From the NCBI RefSeq assembly GCF_963675165.1, contig NC_087393.1:684502-748501 (forward strand): DNA of 64,000 nt. Direction: 5' to 3'. Below are positions 48,001-58,453 of this stretch, one piece after another (position 1 is the stretch's first letter; every line of letters starts with the position of its first letter). A model generated the notes under the pieces. The model had not been told where the DNA came from and did no database searches. It saw nothing but the letters and a program-made list of their open reading frames with translations. The position numbers and the translations under genes were made by a program. The DNA comes from Halichondria panicea (Eukaryota; Porifera; Demospongiae; Suberitida; Halichondriidae).

Positions 48001-50840
48001 AAGTCCCTCGCTCGCCCCAAACTTGCTCTGCATGCTCCTAGTTATTATTTTGGTGCTGTAATTAGAATGTATACGGTAGAAGGTATACGGTAGAAGGTAG
48101 AAGACTACCTACAGCTGGCTGTTATGTAATAGACTCAGATATTGACAATGAACAATAGAAACTTGGTTCTATGTGTAGACTACTTCATTCCTGAAATTCT
48201 GTATTATATATACTGTACACTCAACTCAATCAGACTTCTAAAACTCGGTGTAAATTCCTTCAGAATCAATATTTTATAGTGGCAGCATAAAAAAGAAAAA
48301 TAGGGGAACTAAACGGAAGAAGGTAACCAATTTAGCAAAATCTGCCAAGGCCTACATGTAATTGTGCACACTGTTAGCCTCGGCCTCGCCACCAGGCCTA
48401 ATTGTAATGATATATAGGTGTTATTTTAAACCAAGCGTTATACATTTGTGAAAAATCTGCCTGCATGGTGATGAAGCTAGCACAACGTATGTTAGTTTTA
48501 GCTCTTCACAAACAGTATACACATGTTGGTGCCATCTTTTGTTTTCAAGTCCTACATGCTGTAGTTACGTAATTGTGAGATGCTCTGTTCGTGACCAGTG
48601 ATGTGAGAACGTTCGGATCCTATAGTGTAAAAGACACTATTGAATAAACTTGCAGTGTTTACATTTATATATTATAGCAGCTGTGTGGTTGGTTTCTATA
48701 GTATATACGAGGAGTTTTAAAAATTAATGATAAACACTAGCCAGCAATTTTGTGTGCAAAACTTTATGATAATGGACAAAATCATTAGTCACAGTAATGC
48801 TGCATACGGTCTTGAAAGTAGAGTGGAGGACGAAAATGTTTATGAACTTATACAACCAACGGAAGAAGACTTCAATCCAGCAACAGACAAAGAAGTGTTC
48901 GTCAAAGTGCGAGTGAAGTGCTATGCTATTACCACCATCTTAGCTCTATTGATAGCTGTCCTTTCACTGATAGTGGCTTTGGCAGGAGTGAGCTATGCTT
49001 CAATAGAATTGAGCAATCAGCAAAGTCAACTGAGCAGTTCCATGGTATGCAGTCAGGAGCTGGGATCCGGCATAAGCAATCCAGCTAGCTCTTGCAATGC
49101 CATACCTCAATACACACCATCTGGTGAATATTGGATAGTGACTAACAGAACTAGCTGTCCTGTTCGGGTCTACTGTGACATGAATCAAACAAGCTGTAGC
49201 TGCAACACTACAGGAGGATGGATGAGGGTAGCCAACCTTGACATGACTGACCCCAACCAGACCTGCCCGGGTGGATTCAGACTGATGTCAAGGACAACGC
49301 CACCACTGCGTACTTGTGGCAGACCTGGACCAGCAGGATGTGTGTCTACTACCTATCCAACTTATGGGGTGGAGTACTCTCGAGTTTGCGGGAGAGTGAT
49401 TGGCTATCAAGACGGATCACCAGGTGCTTTTGCACCGTATTATTCCAACAGAAAATTATCTGTTGACGATGTTTACCTTAATGGTGTGAGTCTAACTCAT
49501 GGACGGTCACCTCGACAGCACCTCTGGACATTTGTTAATGCAGCCGATGAAACTCGTACTCGCTCAAGTCGCAATGCATGCCCCTGCACAAGACCTGGCC
49601 TTAACTACAATAATGTACCCCCTTTCATTGGTCAAGACTACTTTTGTGAAACAGGAAGCCGACAGACCCATAGTATTAATAAATTCTACCCTGATGATCC
49701 TGTCTGGGACGGTCAGGGATGTGGAGGTAACAGTACTTGCTGTGAGTTCAACAACCCACCGTGGTTCTGCAAGCAACTCCCTCAGCCAACTACAGACGAT
49801 ATCGAGTTGAGGCTTTGTGGTGATGAAAACACAAATAATGAAGATACACCTCTTGAAATTGTTGAAATCTTTGTGCAGTGAAGATGTGAGATTCCATTCT
49901 TGCAGACTCACAATTACTTTATCACTTCATGTTCGTACATTGTATTTGTCTTTAGCATGCATGGGTATAGCCTCTAATAGCTGTCATTCAATCATATTTT
50001 GCAGAAAGTCCTTCCTCATCATTAGAGTATGCTTCCTTTAGTTTTACTATTTGATTTATGAGATTCTTAACTTTTCTGAGTTACCACAATATAATTATAC
50101 ATTTTGTAGTTATTAGTGAAAGTGAATGTTTAACAATATTTCTTGCTATCAAACTGATCTGTATTAAATTCACATCAAATTGCATCATTGTACTTGCAAA
50201 CCAGCCATTGCATGTGATACATCTTATAAAGAGAGACAGTGATTGACGCATGACTATACACAACACATAATGCACTAAAATCTGATGTCTGCATAATTAT
50301 ATGCAGACGATCGTTCTACAGTTGTCTACATAATTATGTATACAAAACTATTTTTTTGTGTCGTGTACATATGCTATTATATAATAATATTAAATTGTGT
50401 ATAACCTTACACTGTTTCAAGGTCTGTTTTCCTGGAGCACACGATACCACTGTATATACAGTACATAGCTAATATCAGGAGTTATAAATTATTAATCAAG
50501 ACGTTAGTGTCTGGTACATGTGTGCATGTACATTGATTTCTCTCTCAACACATGACACATGTACAGGTCATAGGTCACTGACTCGGGACCTAGAGGCACA
50601 AGTTGCTCTAATAACTACCAACCAAAAGCTGAGAGAATCATTGCATCAGGTAAGCTCGTTACCTAGCTGCTGTAACACCTCTTTTTTTCACTGCTCTTTA
50701 TTATCTATTCTCTACAGGAGAAGATTGAAATGTTTGAGTATGGAAAGCGGCTGTCTTTGGCTGATGTTACTGCAGATGTCAGTAGAAAACTAACATTTCT
50801 CGAGTGGCTAGCCACAACCATTCTGAAACCTCATGTTTAA
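45015..50840 (+). CDS. PGS1: CDP-diacylglycerol-glycerol-3-phosphate 3-phosphatidyltransferase, mitochondrial
   Basis: Makes phosphatidylglycerophosphate from CDP-diacylglycerol and glycerol-3-phosphate, the committed step to cardiolipin, at the mitochondrial inner membrane. Seven exons: 45015-45143, 45199-45276, 45388-45659, 45802-46312, 46869-47094, 50567-50649, 50718-50840, giving 473 residues (556 in human). The first ~20 residues are basic and lack acids, suiting a targeting signal. It is a phospholipase-D superfamily enzyme with two HKD motifs: HMKIYIFDDD followed by SGANLS, and FHGKGLWLY followed by SSNYG. LDYLRGSRG, LRGWLKWAGPERFNEVMGLQ, ANGFYGGKGVAG and HRSLTRDLEAQVA match animal PGS1. 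The exon pair 47094/50567 joins in phase 1 to give SSNYGHRSLTRDLE, placing a 3.5-kb intron with a nested gene. Confidence 0.94.
46400..46665. repeat. Diverged repeat dimer, inverse of 8446-8775
   Basis: Contains AACTTGTGTTGTGAATGTCCG and TAATTTGTGTTACGAACGTTT units plus ATTTATTTCAGGCCTGAATT, in inverted orientation to the USP36 intronic dimer. It lies in the PGS1 intron before exon 46869. Confidence 0.65.
47095..48726 (+). other. PGS1 intron upstream of the nested gene
   Basis: 1.6 kb of unique AT-rich sequence with a small CGGTAGAAGGTATA duplication near 48070. It must hold the promoter of the nested gene. No other gene is recognised. Confidence 0.6.
48727..49881 (+). CDS. Nested intronless type II membrane protein with fibrinogen-like ectodomain
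   Basis: A complete 384-residue reading frame without introns lies wholly inside a PGS1 intron on the same strand. The cytoplasmic tail (1-64) is acidic and carries VYELI, which fits a YxxPhi sorting motif. A single membrane span covers about residues 65-90 (ITTILALLIAVLSLIVALAG). Outside are a short linker and a Cys-rich domain starting SGEYWIVTN, RVYCDMN and GGWMRVANLDMTDPNQ, which resembles the start of a fibrinogen-related domain. It continues with GFRLMSRT, CGRPGPAGC and YSRVCGRVIGYQDGSP. I associate this arrangement with large gene families in sponges; the ligand is unknown. A second Met at residue 14 is an alternative start. High Cys content and multiple NxS/T sites support an extracellular location. 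Confidence 0.85.
   Translation: MINTSQQFCVQNFMIMDKIISHSNAAYGLESRVEDENVYELIQPTEEDFNPATDKEVFVKVRVKCYAITTILALLIAVLSLIVALAGVSYASIELSNQQSQLSSSMVCSQELGSGISNPASSCNAIPQYTPSGEYWIVTNRTSCPVRVYCDMNQTSCSCNTTGGWMRVANLDMTDPNQTCPGGFRLMSRTTPPLRTCGRPGPAGCVSTTYPTYGVEYSRVCGRVIGYQDGSPGAFAPYYSNRKLSVDDVYLNGVSLTHGRSPRQHLWTFVNAADETRTRSSRNACPCTRPGLNYNNVPPFIGQDYFCETGSRQTHSINKFYPDDPVWDGQGCGGNSTCCEFNNPPWFCKQLPQPTTDDIELRLCGDENTNNEDTPLEIVEIFVQ
49882..50566 (+). other. PGS1 intron downstream of the nested gene
   Basis: AT-rich. ATTAAA at about 50163 could be a poly(A) signal for the nested gene. Nothing else was recognised. Confidence 0.5.
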
Positions 50841-51021
50841 TTGCTATAATTATAATGATTCATAATACTCTTTAATAAATTATTTATATAAATTATCATG
50901 TTGGACAATAATTATAATTGTAAAGTTGATGTACTAATAATAATAATAGCTAGGGCATTGGTCATTACAAAATTAATAGCACATGTAGATAGCTAGCACA
51001 TATTCAATACAACAAAGTTCA

Positions 51022-52623
51022 CTAAGTTGTTCCATTCTGAAAGTCTTTTCCAGTCTGTATCATCACCTGCTCGAGGAACTCTGGTATCTGCTTAATTGAA
51101 GCAGTCGTGTTTTGAAAAAAATGAGAACTTCCTTGCGACAACAGCCTCAGAGCTCGCCAGGTAAAGTTAGGATTACTAATCAGCTTGAAGTCAGCTTCTA
51201 TCTTTGCTTCAGGGTCGGCTTGCTCGATTGGTTCTTCAAGAAACTGCTTCAAATCGGGAGTAAAATTTCGCGACTTTTGCTTGCATGCTTCGAGATTGTC
51301 AGAGCCTAAATTCCAGAGACGTGATAACTCAGCATTACCCATATCAATAGTGGGGGAATCCGCTCTGTCCCCAATGTGGTCTTTCGTTGAGATTGGTGTG
51401 AGGTCTTTGTTGGACAGTGAGTGTTTCTCGAATGATGGACAGCCATCGTTTTTCCAAGCAATCCAACTCGTTTCTTGCTGAAGCATCTTGCGAATGTAGG
51501 CAGCGAATTTCTTTCCTTTGGGTGGCGTCTCTTCAATTAGTTTGTACACTTCTTCTGTAGTGTCCTTGACCCACTGGGAACCGGAATCAGGCAGTACTTG
51601 AGCCGAAGTCTTGAACTTGGTATCAGTTGTCAGATATTGGAATAGGACAAGCAACTGAATGAGAATGTGCCTACGGAAATGAGAATCTTGGAGCTGCAGA
51701 TTCATTAGCTTTTCGCTCGTTAGAAACTTCGCAAAGTAGTGTGATTCGCTATACTCAGCCGTACTTGCATGCCTTTGCTTTTTGGGTCGCTTTTGAGACG
51801 AGCCTATCGCATGATCTGAGGTGTCCTCGAGCTTGAAACTAGAAAAGGCCTGTAAAATTTCTTGAATATTTGCTGTAAACGCCTTCCAGAAATCGGACGA
51901 GAATGAATCAATGGGCTGTCGAAATGCGTCTTGAATTGACCAAAGCTTGTGGTACAAATTGTAATCAATAGGTGGCCCAGGTTTGACATCAGTTCCTGTG
52001 TCTATATCCATAGCCTCGTCGTTGCTTTCTAGGCTTTCATTCTTTCCGGCTTCTTTGTTGTAGGCCGTGATGTTTTCCAGATTGAAATGGCTCATTAGAT
52101 TCAGAGCGGATTTTTCAGAGAGGGGGAAAAGTTGTGCCAAAAAGAGTTGAATTCGACCGCAGAATACTGTGTTTTGAGCAGAAGAAAGCCGTCGCAAAAG
52201 ATCATTGCACATTCTCAAAAGGAGGATTTTTCCAGAGCTATAAAACTCTTTGCTGGTCCAAGTTGCAACAAGACTCTCCACAAAACCGAACACTTCTTCG
52301 CAAACATCAAGAGTAGAGCAATCGAAAATGTCCCCCAAAAGAATAAACGGAACTGTGAAGTAGCAAATACCACCTTGTGCTGCAGCAATAGAGAGATTGA
52401 CCAATTGCGTCCTATCTGTGTTATTCAGGGACCCTGAAACAAGGACAGAGTGGAGAGTGTCTCGAAAGGATTGCTCAAGAATTGACTTCTTGTCTTGCTC
52501 GTTTCCGGGTGTTTCCTCGAATAGGCTCTGTAGAGCTTGAATGTCCCCACAGCAGGTTTTAATGCACTCAACAAACAGTTCTTGGCCTTGTAAACTTTCA
52601 TTCGCCATTTTTTCTGAACTCAT
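51022..52623 (-). CDS. THOC1: THO complex subunit 1, intronless, without death domain
   Basis: THOC1/HPR1 is a core subunit of THO/TREX, which couples transcription to mRNA export in the nucleus. It is a single open exon of 533 residues from Met at 52623 (MSSEKMANESLQ). The frame is open up to an earlier Met at 52671, but a sequence just upstream of 52635 resembles a splice acceptor (TTCTACTTGTAG), so a non-coding or short coding 5' exon is possible. Strong matches: LLRMCNDLLRRLSSAQNTVF, CGRIQLFLAQLFPLSEKSAL, IDYNLYHKLWSIQD, YFAKFLTSEKLMNLQL, FRRHILIQLLVLFQYL, RLWNLGSDNLEACKQ and WRALRLLSQGSSHFF. The human protein (657 residues) continues another ~100 residues with an acidic stretch and death domain; here a stop follows FQNGTT. 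The 3' end is 181 bp from the PGS1 stop on the other strand. Confidence 0.9.
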   Translation of the reverse strand: MSSEKMANESLQGQELFVECIKTCCGDIQALQSLFEETPGNEQDKKSILEQSFRDTLHSVLVSGSLNNTDRTQLVNLSIAAAQGGICYFTVPFILLGDIFDCSTLDVCEEVFGFVESLVATWTSKEFYSSGKILLLRMCNDLLRRLSSAQNTVFCGRIQLFLAQLFPLSEKSALNLMSHFNLENITAYNKEAGKNESLESNDEAMDIDTGTDVKPGPPIDYNLYHKLWSIQDAFRQPIDSFSSDFWKAFTANIQEILQAFSSFKLEDTSDHAIGSSQKRPKKQRHASTAEYSESHYFAKFLTSEKLMNLQLQDSHFRRHILIQLLVLFQYLTTDTKFKTSAQVLPDSGSQWVKDTTEEVYKLIEETPPKGKKFAAYIRKMLQQETSWIAWKNDGCPSFEKHSLSNKDLTPISTKDHIGDRADSPTIDMGNAELSRLWNLGSDNLEACKQKSRNFTPDLKQFLEEPIEQADPEAKIEADFKLISNPNFTWRALRLLSQGSSHFFQNTTASIKQIPEFLEQVMIQTGKDFQNGTT

Positions 52624-52773
52624 ACACTTCAGTTGATCTACAAGTAGAAAACGACGTAATAATGAGTTCAAACAGCAATCTGTAACCCTTATCTAGTAGT
52701 AAATACGTACTTTTATTTTATGCTACATTAGAACGTTAGAAATAATACCTTTAATGATTAAGTCTCGAGAAGA

Positions 52774-53010
52774 CTATTTTTTCTCTGATGGAGCTCTAGG
52801 TCGCTTGACAGTGACAGTGGGTACAAAGTCAGGTTGATTCTCTCTCTCCCGTCGTTTCTTGTCCAAATAAGGCTTGCACACGATCGCCACACCAGCACTG
52901 ACAACTACAAGGCCGAACCAAGCTCCAGCTATCCTCAGAGTGCGTCTAATTCTGTTCTGCAAGGCTGGATCAAGACGGTCAAATTCACTTCTTCTATCGG
53001 CCATGGCCAC
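52774..53010 (-). CDS. Small single-pass membrane protein, unknown
   Basis: 78 residues, not recognised. The N-terminus is charged (FDRLDPALQNRIRRTLRI), followed by one hydrophobic segment AGAWFGLVVVSAGVAIVC, then a basic stretch (KPYLDKKRRERENQ) and a Lys/Pro-rich end. Short single-pass proteins with this layout are often mitochondrial inner-membrane assembly factors, but I cannot place it. Two Met codons open the frame (MAMADRR). The gene is head-to-tail with THOC1 150 bp upstream of it and divergent from the gene at 53501. A CACGTG at 53008 overlaps the start codon. Confidence 0.6.
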   Translation of the reverse strand: MAMADRRSEFDRLDPALQNRIRRTLRIAGAWFGLVVVSAGVAIVCKPYLDKKRRERENQPDFVPTVTVKRPRAPSEKK

Positions 53011-53500
53011 GTGCTCGGGTTGTATCTAACCTTTGACCTTTAAAGGAGGGTGGGGCTCGATGCTGCAAGATCCTAACACAGCTGACTGGTGTTAATGTTG
53101 CAAAGTGAGGAACATTCTCCCTTGCATATAATCTATGGTCTCTATGATTATGTTGAATTTTGTTGTGATCTTTCACCGACTGAATGGTCGCAGACTGTCT
53201 GCGCGCTCAGAAGGTGATTGAAATGACAGTGGATGGGTTGAAGTTCAGTCAAAAGCTTTATAGGAAGTATAGCCAACATTAATTGGGAGACAGACATACT
53301 TTAGAATGGGGACACTACAGTGACTGACTAGTCAGCTTATACATTGTGCATGTATTATCAGTTGTGGTCTACTGTACCCACATGCACAATGGCCACAAAC
53401 TGAAAGGTATTACATAACAAAAACCACCCTATTAATAAATATGCATTTTTACACACCCCACATCCACCTAACTACAGATGGTTAAAATAGTCTGCCTGCC
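53011..53500. promoter_or_regulatory. Divergent intergenic region
   Basis: 490 bp separate the small membrane protein (-) and the tail-anchored protein (+). The CACGTG at 53008-53013 straddles its left edge. No coding sequence is recognised. Confidence 0.45.
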
Positions 53501-54292
53501 ATGGCTAAGCAAAAGCTGAGAAAGAGAAGACTGGAAGACAAGCTTGGGTTGAATAACCCTGAGGCAATCAAGTCTGGATTTGATCAAGAGACAAAAGGGA
53601 TTGTTTGGGATTTGATAACTAAGAAATACAGTGGTTTACATGAGCATCCTCAAATCTTGAGCGAACCAGAAGATGCTTGTCTTAATTGGGTATATTTTTT
53701 GGTTGTTCACAATATTCATGCTTCAATTTGGGCAGTGGAGGAAAAGTATTTGAAGAACATTGATGTACTGAGTCAAGATTATGTGAGTTCGTACGATGTT
53801 AGCGAGTGCCTTGTGGACGACACTCTAATAAAAAGATACCATGTTGTGGTGGGAAGTGACGATCGATACTACGTTCAGCCAGATGAAATTAATCTCAAAC
53901 CAGGAAAAGAGCCGGAATTCGATTACTGCCTTTACATTGGCACCCTTACATTATCACTGAAAGGAATGAATGTCATCATGGCCATGATCGCTGAGAATAA
54001 TTATCTACTCCTGCAAAGTGACTGTCTAGAATATTGTAAGGGCTTCGTTTACATCTACTTTGATTTAATTGAAGAAGATATGACCAGTGATCAGCTTGCT
54101 GTTCTGGAGAAACTCACTGTCACTACCAACGCACTATCTCAGATCAGTGAACGCAGTGGAAGAAGAAACCAGTCTTCCGGATTCTCTCTGAGATCGCTTT
54201 TGACAGGGCCATTCATGCAGGTTTACCTTGCCACAGTCCTGGGAGGTGTTAGTCTCCTCGTTATATACAGACTTCATCAATATTTACGCTGA
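53501..54292 (+). CDS. Unknown tail-anchored protein
   Basis: Not recognised. One intronless frame of 263 residues. The N-terminus is very basic (MAKQKLRKRRLEDK). The middle is a soluble region with several aromatic strands (VYFLVVHNIHASIWAVEEKY, YHVVVGSDDRYYVQPDE, FDYCLYIGTLTLSLKG). A hydrophobic helix near the end (MQVYLATVLGGVSLLVIY) is followed by RLHQYLR. A single C-terminal span with a short basic tail predicts a tail-anchored protein of the mitochondrial outer membrane or ER. Preceding Ser/Arg-rich linker: SERSGRRNQSSGFSLRS. Codon use looks like its neighbours. The length and intact frame argue for a real gene. Confidence 0.65.
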   Translation: MAKQKLRKRRLEDKLGLNNPEAIKSGFDQETKGIVWDLITKKYSGLHEHPQILSEPEDACLNWVYFLVVHNIHASIWAVEEKYLKNIDVLSQDYVSSYDVSECLVDDTLIKRYHVVVGSDDRYYVQPDEINLKPGKEPEFDYCLYIGTLTLSLKGMNVIMAMIAENNYLLLQSDCLEYCKGFVYIYFDLIEEDMTSDQLAVLEKLTVTTNALSQISERSGRRNQSSGFSLRSLLTGPFMQVYLATVLGGVSLLVIYRLHQYLR

Positions 54293-55922
<1,630 letters not shown>

Positions 55923-56685
55923 GTCCTCCGTGCTCTAATTGGAATCGTGTTTTGTATGTACACTGTTGTGTCATCTGACTGCTTAGGAGTGATTGTACAC
56001 GGCTGACCACTGCATTCTCAGCTTGGTCCTGTCTTTATAGTTTTACACAACTCATCAACAACATGCACCAATCCCTAATTTGCACATTTTGTATTGTCAT
56101 CAAATCTTATTACTGAAATTTTCAGTTATTGTTTTTTGTGTATTCTAGCACTGATTGTTTATTGTGACTATCTGTGTTTGATTTGTACAGACAGTGGTAT
56201 CATAACTGTGCACATTTCACCATCAATGATTAATTGTTTCAATATTTCTCATTATACTGTGTTTGAGAAGTTAATTAGAACTGAATGTTGCCATGGTAAT
56301 CCGTCAAACAACATATCCATGGTAACAATGGAGTAATAACATTGTAGCTATGGTATTTACGGTGAGCTCATCTGTTAATTTGCCTGACTCAGTGAGTATT
56401 TAAAATGTGTACACTTGCATGCGAATTAGTTCAGAGAAAAACTGAGGCTTTTTACAAGTTTTGCTAGATTACTTGCATGCTGCATGTTGTGCAGATCGTG
56501 CAACATTCAGTCCAAAAAGTGGGCGTATCTCGTTTGCAATCCTGCGGAGATTTGACTGACAAGGTGTAAACATTAGCAAAAAGGGGGTGTGTTGATACGC
56601 GAGTTTAGATCTGGAGCAGCTGCAAGTAAGAATTGACTAAAGAAGCAGGACTTGTTCTAGCACATGAGTTTGCTGGCTTATCTGA
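55923..56685. other. Intergenic gap
   Basis: Same-strand gap between UBALD and the forkhead gene. It is AT-rich with no recognised gene. The last 100 bp must hold the forkhead promoter; no TATA box is evident. Confidence 0.5.
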
Positions 56686-58186
56686 TTGTGTCTAGTGATA
56701 AGAAACCAGCTGCAGCAACTACTCAAGCTACACGGTTCCCTTCTGCTTGGAACATTAACAGTACAGAAACAGGAAGCAGACATGATGACCTTCACCTCCA
56801 AGCTTTCCAGACAGGCACACAGACCGAGTCTTGGAGCAAGAGGAAACAGCTCCTCTGAAATGGCAATGCCAATTGACACTAGTCTGACAAGTTTGAATTG
56901 GTTGGTAAATCTTCGAGTCCTCGATCTTGTCACACCTGATGTAGCGATTCCCATTTCTCCTATACCTGAAGATGAATGCATATTGAGCAAATGTTCACCA
57001 AACAAAGAATACAATTCGGCTGTTGGTGTTTCATTATCCCCAGTGAGAAAATGCCTGATACAGTGTGCAGAGTTTAGGAGAGCTCCAAGAAAGTATCGTA
57101 CTGACTCAAGCAAACCTCCTTTTTCCGACACAACGCTAATTTGCCTGGCAATAAAGCACAGCAGAACCGGACGAGTGACTCTGAGTGAAGTGTTTAAATG
57201 GATAAGAGTCAATTTCAAATTCTACCGCTTAATGGACAGCTTGTGGGAGGTGAGTGGTAATGTGGGAGTCGGAGAGTTGTGGGATGTTCAAAATAGACGC
57301 ATGCACTAGTGAATTCCAGTGAGATGAATAGCTAAGGCATGCAGACGTAATAAAATTCATTGATTAATGTGTATGAATATCGGTGTCATGAATGTCCGTA
57401 TCAATTAACTATTGGGTGTTGTTGCAGGATTCGATTCGACACAACCTCTCTCTTAATGACTTGTTTGTCAAAGTGTCCCAAGCCAACGGACGAGGCTCCT
57501 ACTGGAGAATAAATCCCGACTACTCTCAAACTTTTCATGAGACATGTTCCACCCTGTTGGGAGATGTATCAAAGGCACGCAAAAGAACATTTAGTACCTG
57601 TCATGAGAGCAGAGCCCCTAAGATAAAGAAGCGACGTGTCAAGAGTGAGAGCACTTATCCTGCCGACCCCTGTGGCCTTCCTGGAGATCTTGACTGGGTG
57701 TCCTTGCTTAGCAGTCAGCGAGTTGGCTGTGCCTCGTGTCCTAGTGAATCGTGCAGACCAAGCTTTGGATCCCCTGTTTTGGGAACTCCTGATTTAGGTC
57801 ACATTGGCGAGCCAGTTGTATGTTCTCCATTGGTCGCTACTCTAGCCAGTGATGTCCCAGCCTATCCCCCGGTGTGTGAGAGCAATGGAGCATTGCTAGA
57901 GGAGGCCGTGTTGAGGCAAGACTCTCCCCCACTAGGAATACTGCCCAGTCCCTGGGACAACAGCCAGTCGCAATCACCCACTGACAAGCATTATCACCCA
58001 TGGGCCGAATCAAAGGAGAAGACATTATATGAGTTACGAAATCTTAGCAAGAGAACCGAACCTGTGCCAACATATGTTAAGACGAGCATGTGGTCTCCTG
58101 AGAGCAGTTGGTCATCCTCATCGACTTACTCAACTGCTGGTATCAAGAAGCAAGCTCCTCTCCTCAGCGAGGCATGTATTTACTGA
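56686..58186 (+). CDS. foxj1-like: FoxJ1-like forkhead transcription factor, divergent
   Basis: FoxJ1 proteins switch on motile-cilium genes. Two exons (56686-57249, 57428-58186) give 440 residues; a second Met pair at 56782 could be the start. The N-terminal motif SLTSLNWL (about 66-73) corresponds to the conserved SLTSLQWL of FoxJ1. The winged helix covers about 143-222: KPPFSDTTLICLAI, TLSEVFKWIRVNF, DSIRHNLSLNDLFVKV, GRGSYWRINPDY. A basic KIKKRRVK follows, and GDLDWVSLL may equal the C-terminal FDW-type motif. Oddities: the near-invariant Tyr of PPYSY is Asp, and the usual NSIRHNLSLNKCF is DSIRHNLSLNDLF. The intron position in helix 3 (before DSIRHN) is one often used in Fox genes. FoxM/N membership cannot be excluded. 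Confidence 0.75.
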
Positions 58187-58453
58187 CTCCCTCCCACCCA
58201 ATCATCATACATCATACCACATTTATCAGTCACTCAGTTGTTTATGTTCGTTTGTGTTACGTCATGCTGACATTCCCTTTTAATAGCCGATTATTAATAA
58301 ATAGCTCAATTCAATAATTATGTTTTAACTGCCAATTAAAATAATGTTGATACATATGAAATTAATTATATAGAAGAAAAACTGTACCACCAGAGAAGAA
58401 AAATTTATAGCACCATAAAATGCAAGCATAAGTATTATGCACAGTTCTGTGAG

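Noticed and set aside
56637-57218. 193-residue minus-strand frame
   Set aside because: Antisense of the first forkhead exon. The plus strand carries a clear winged-helix domain.
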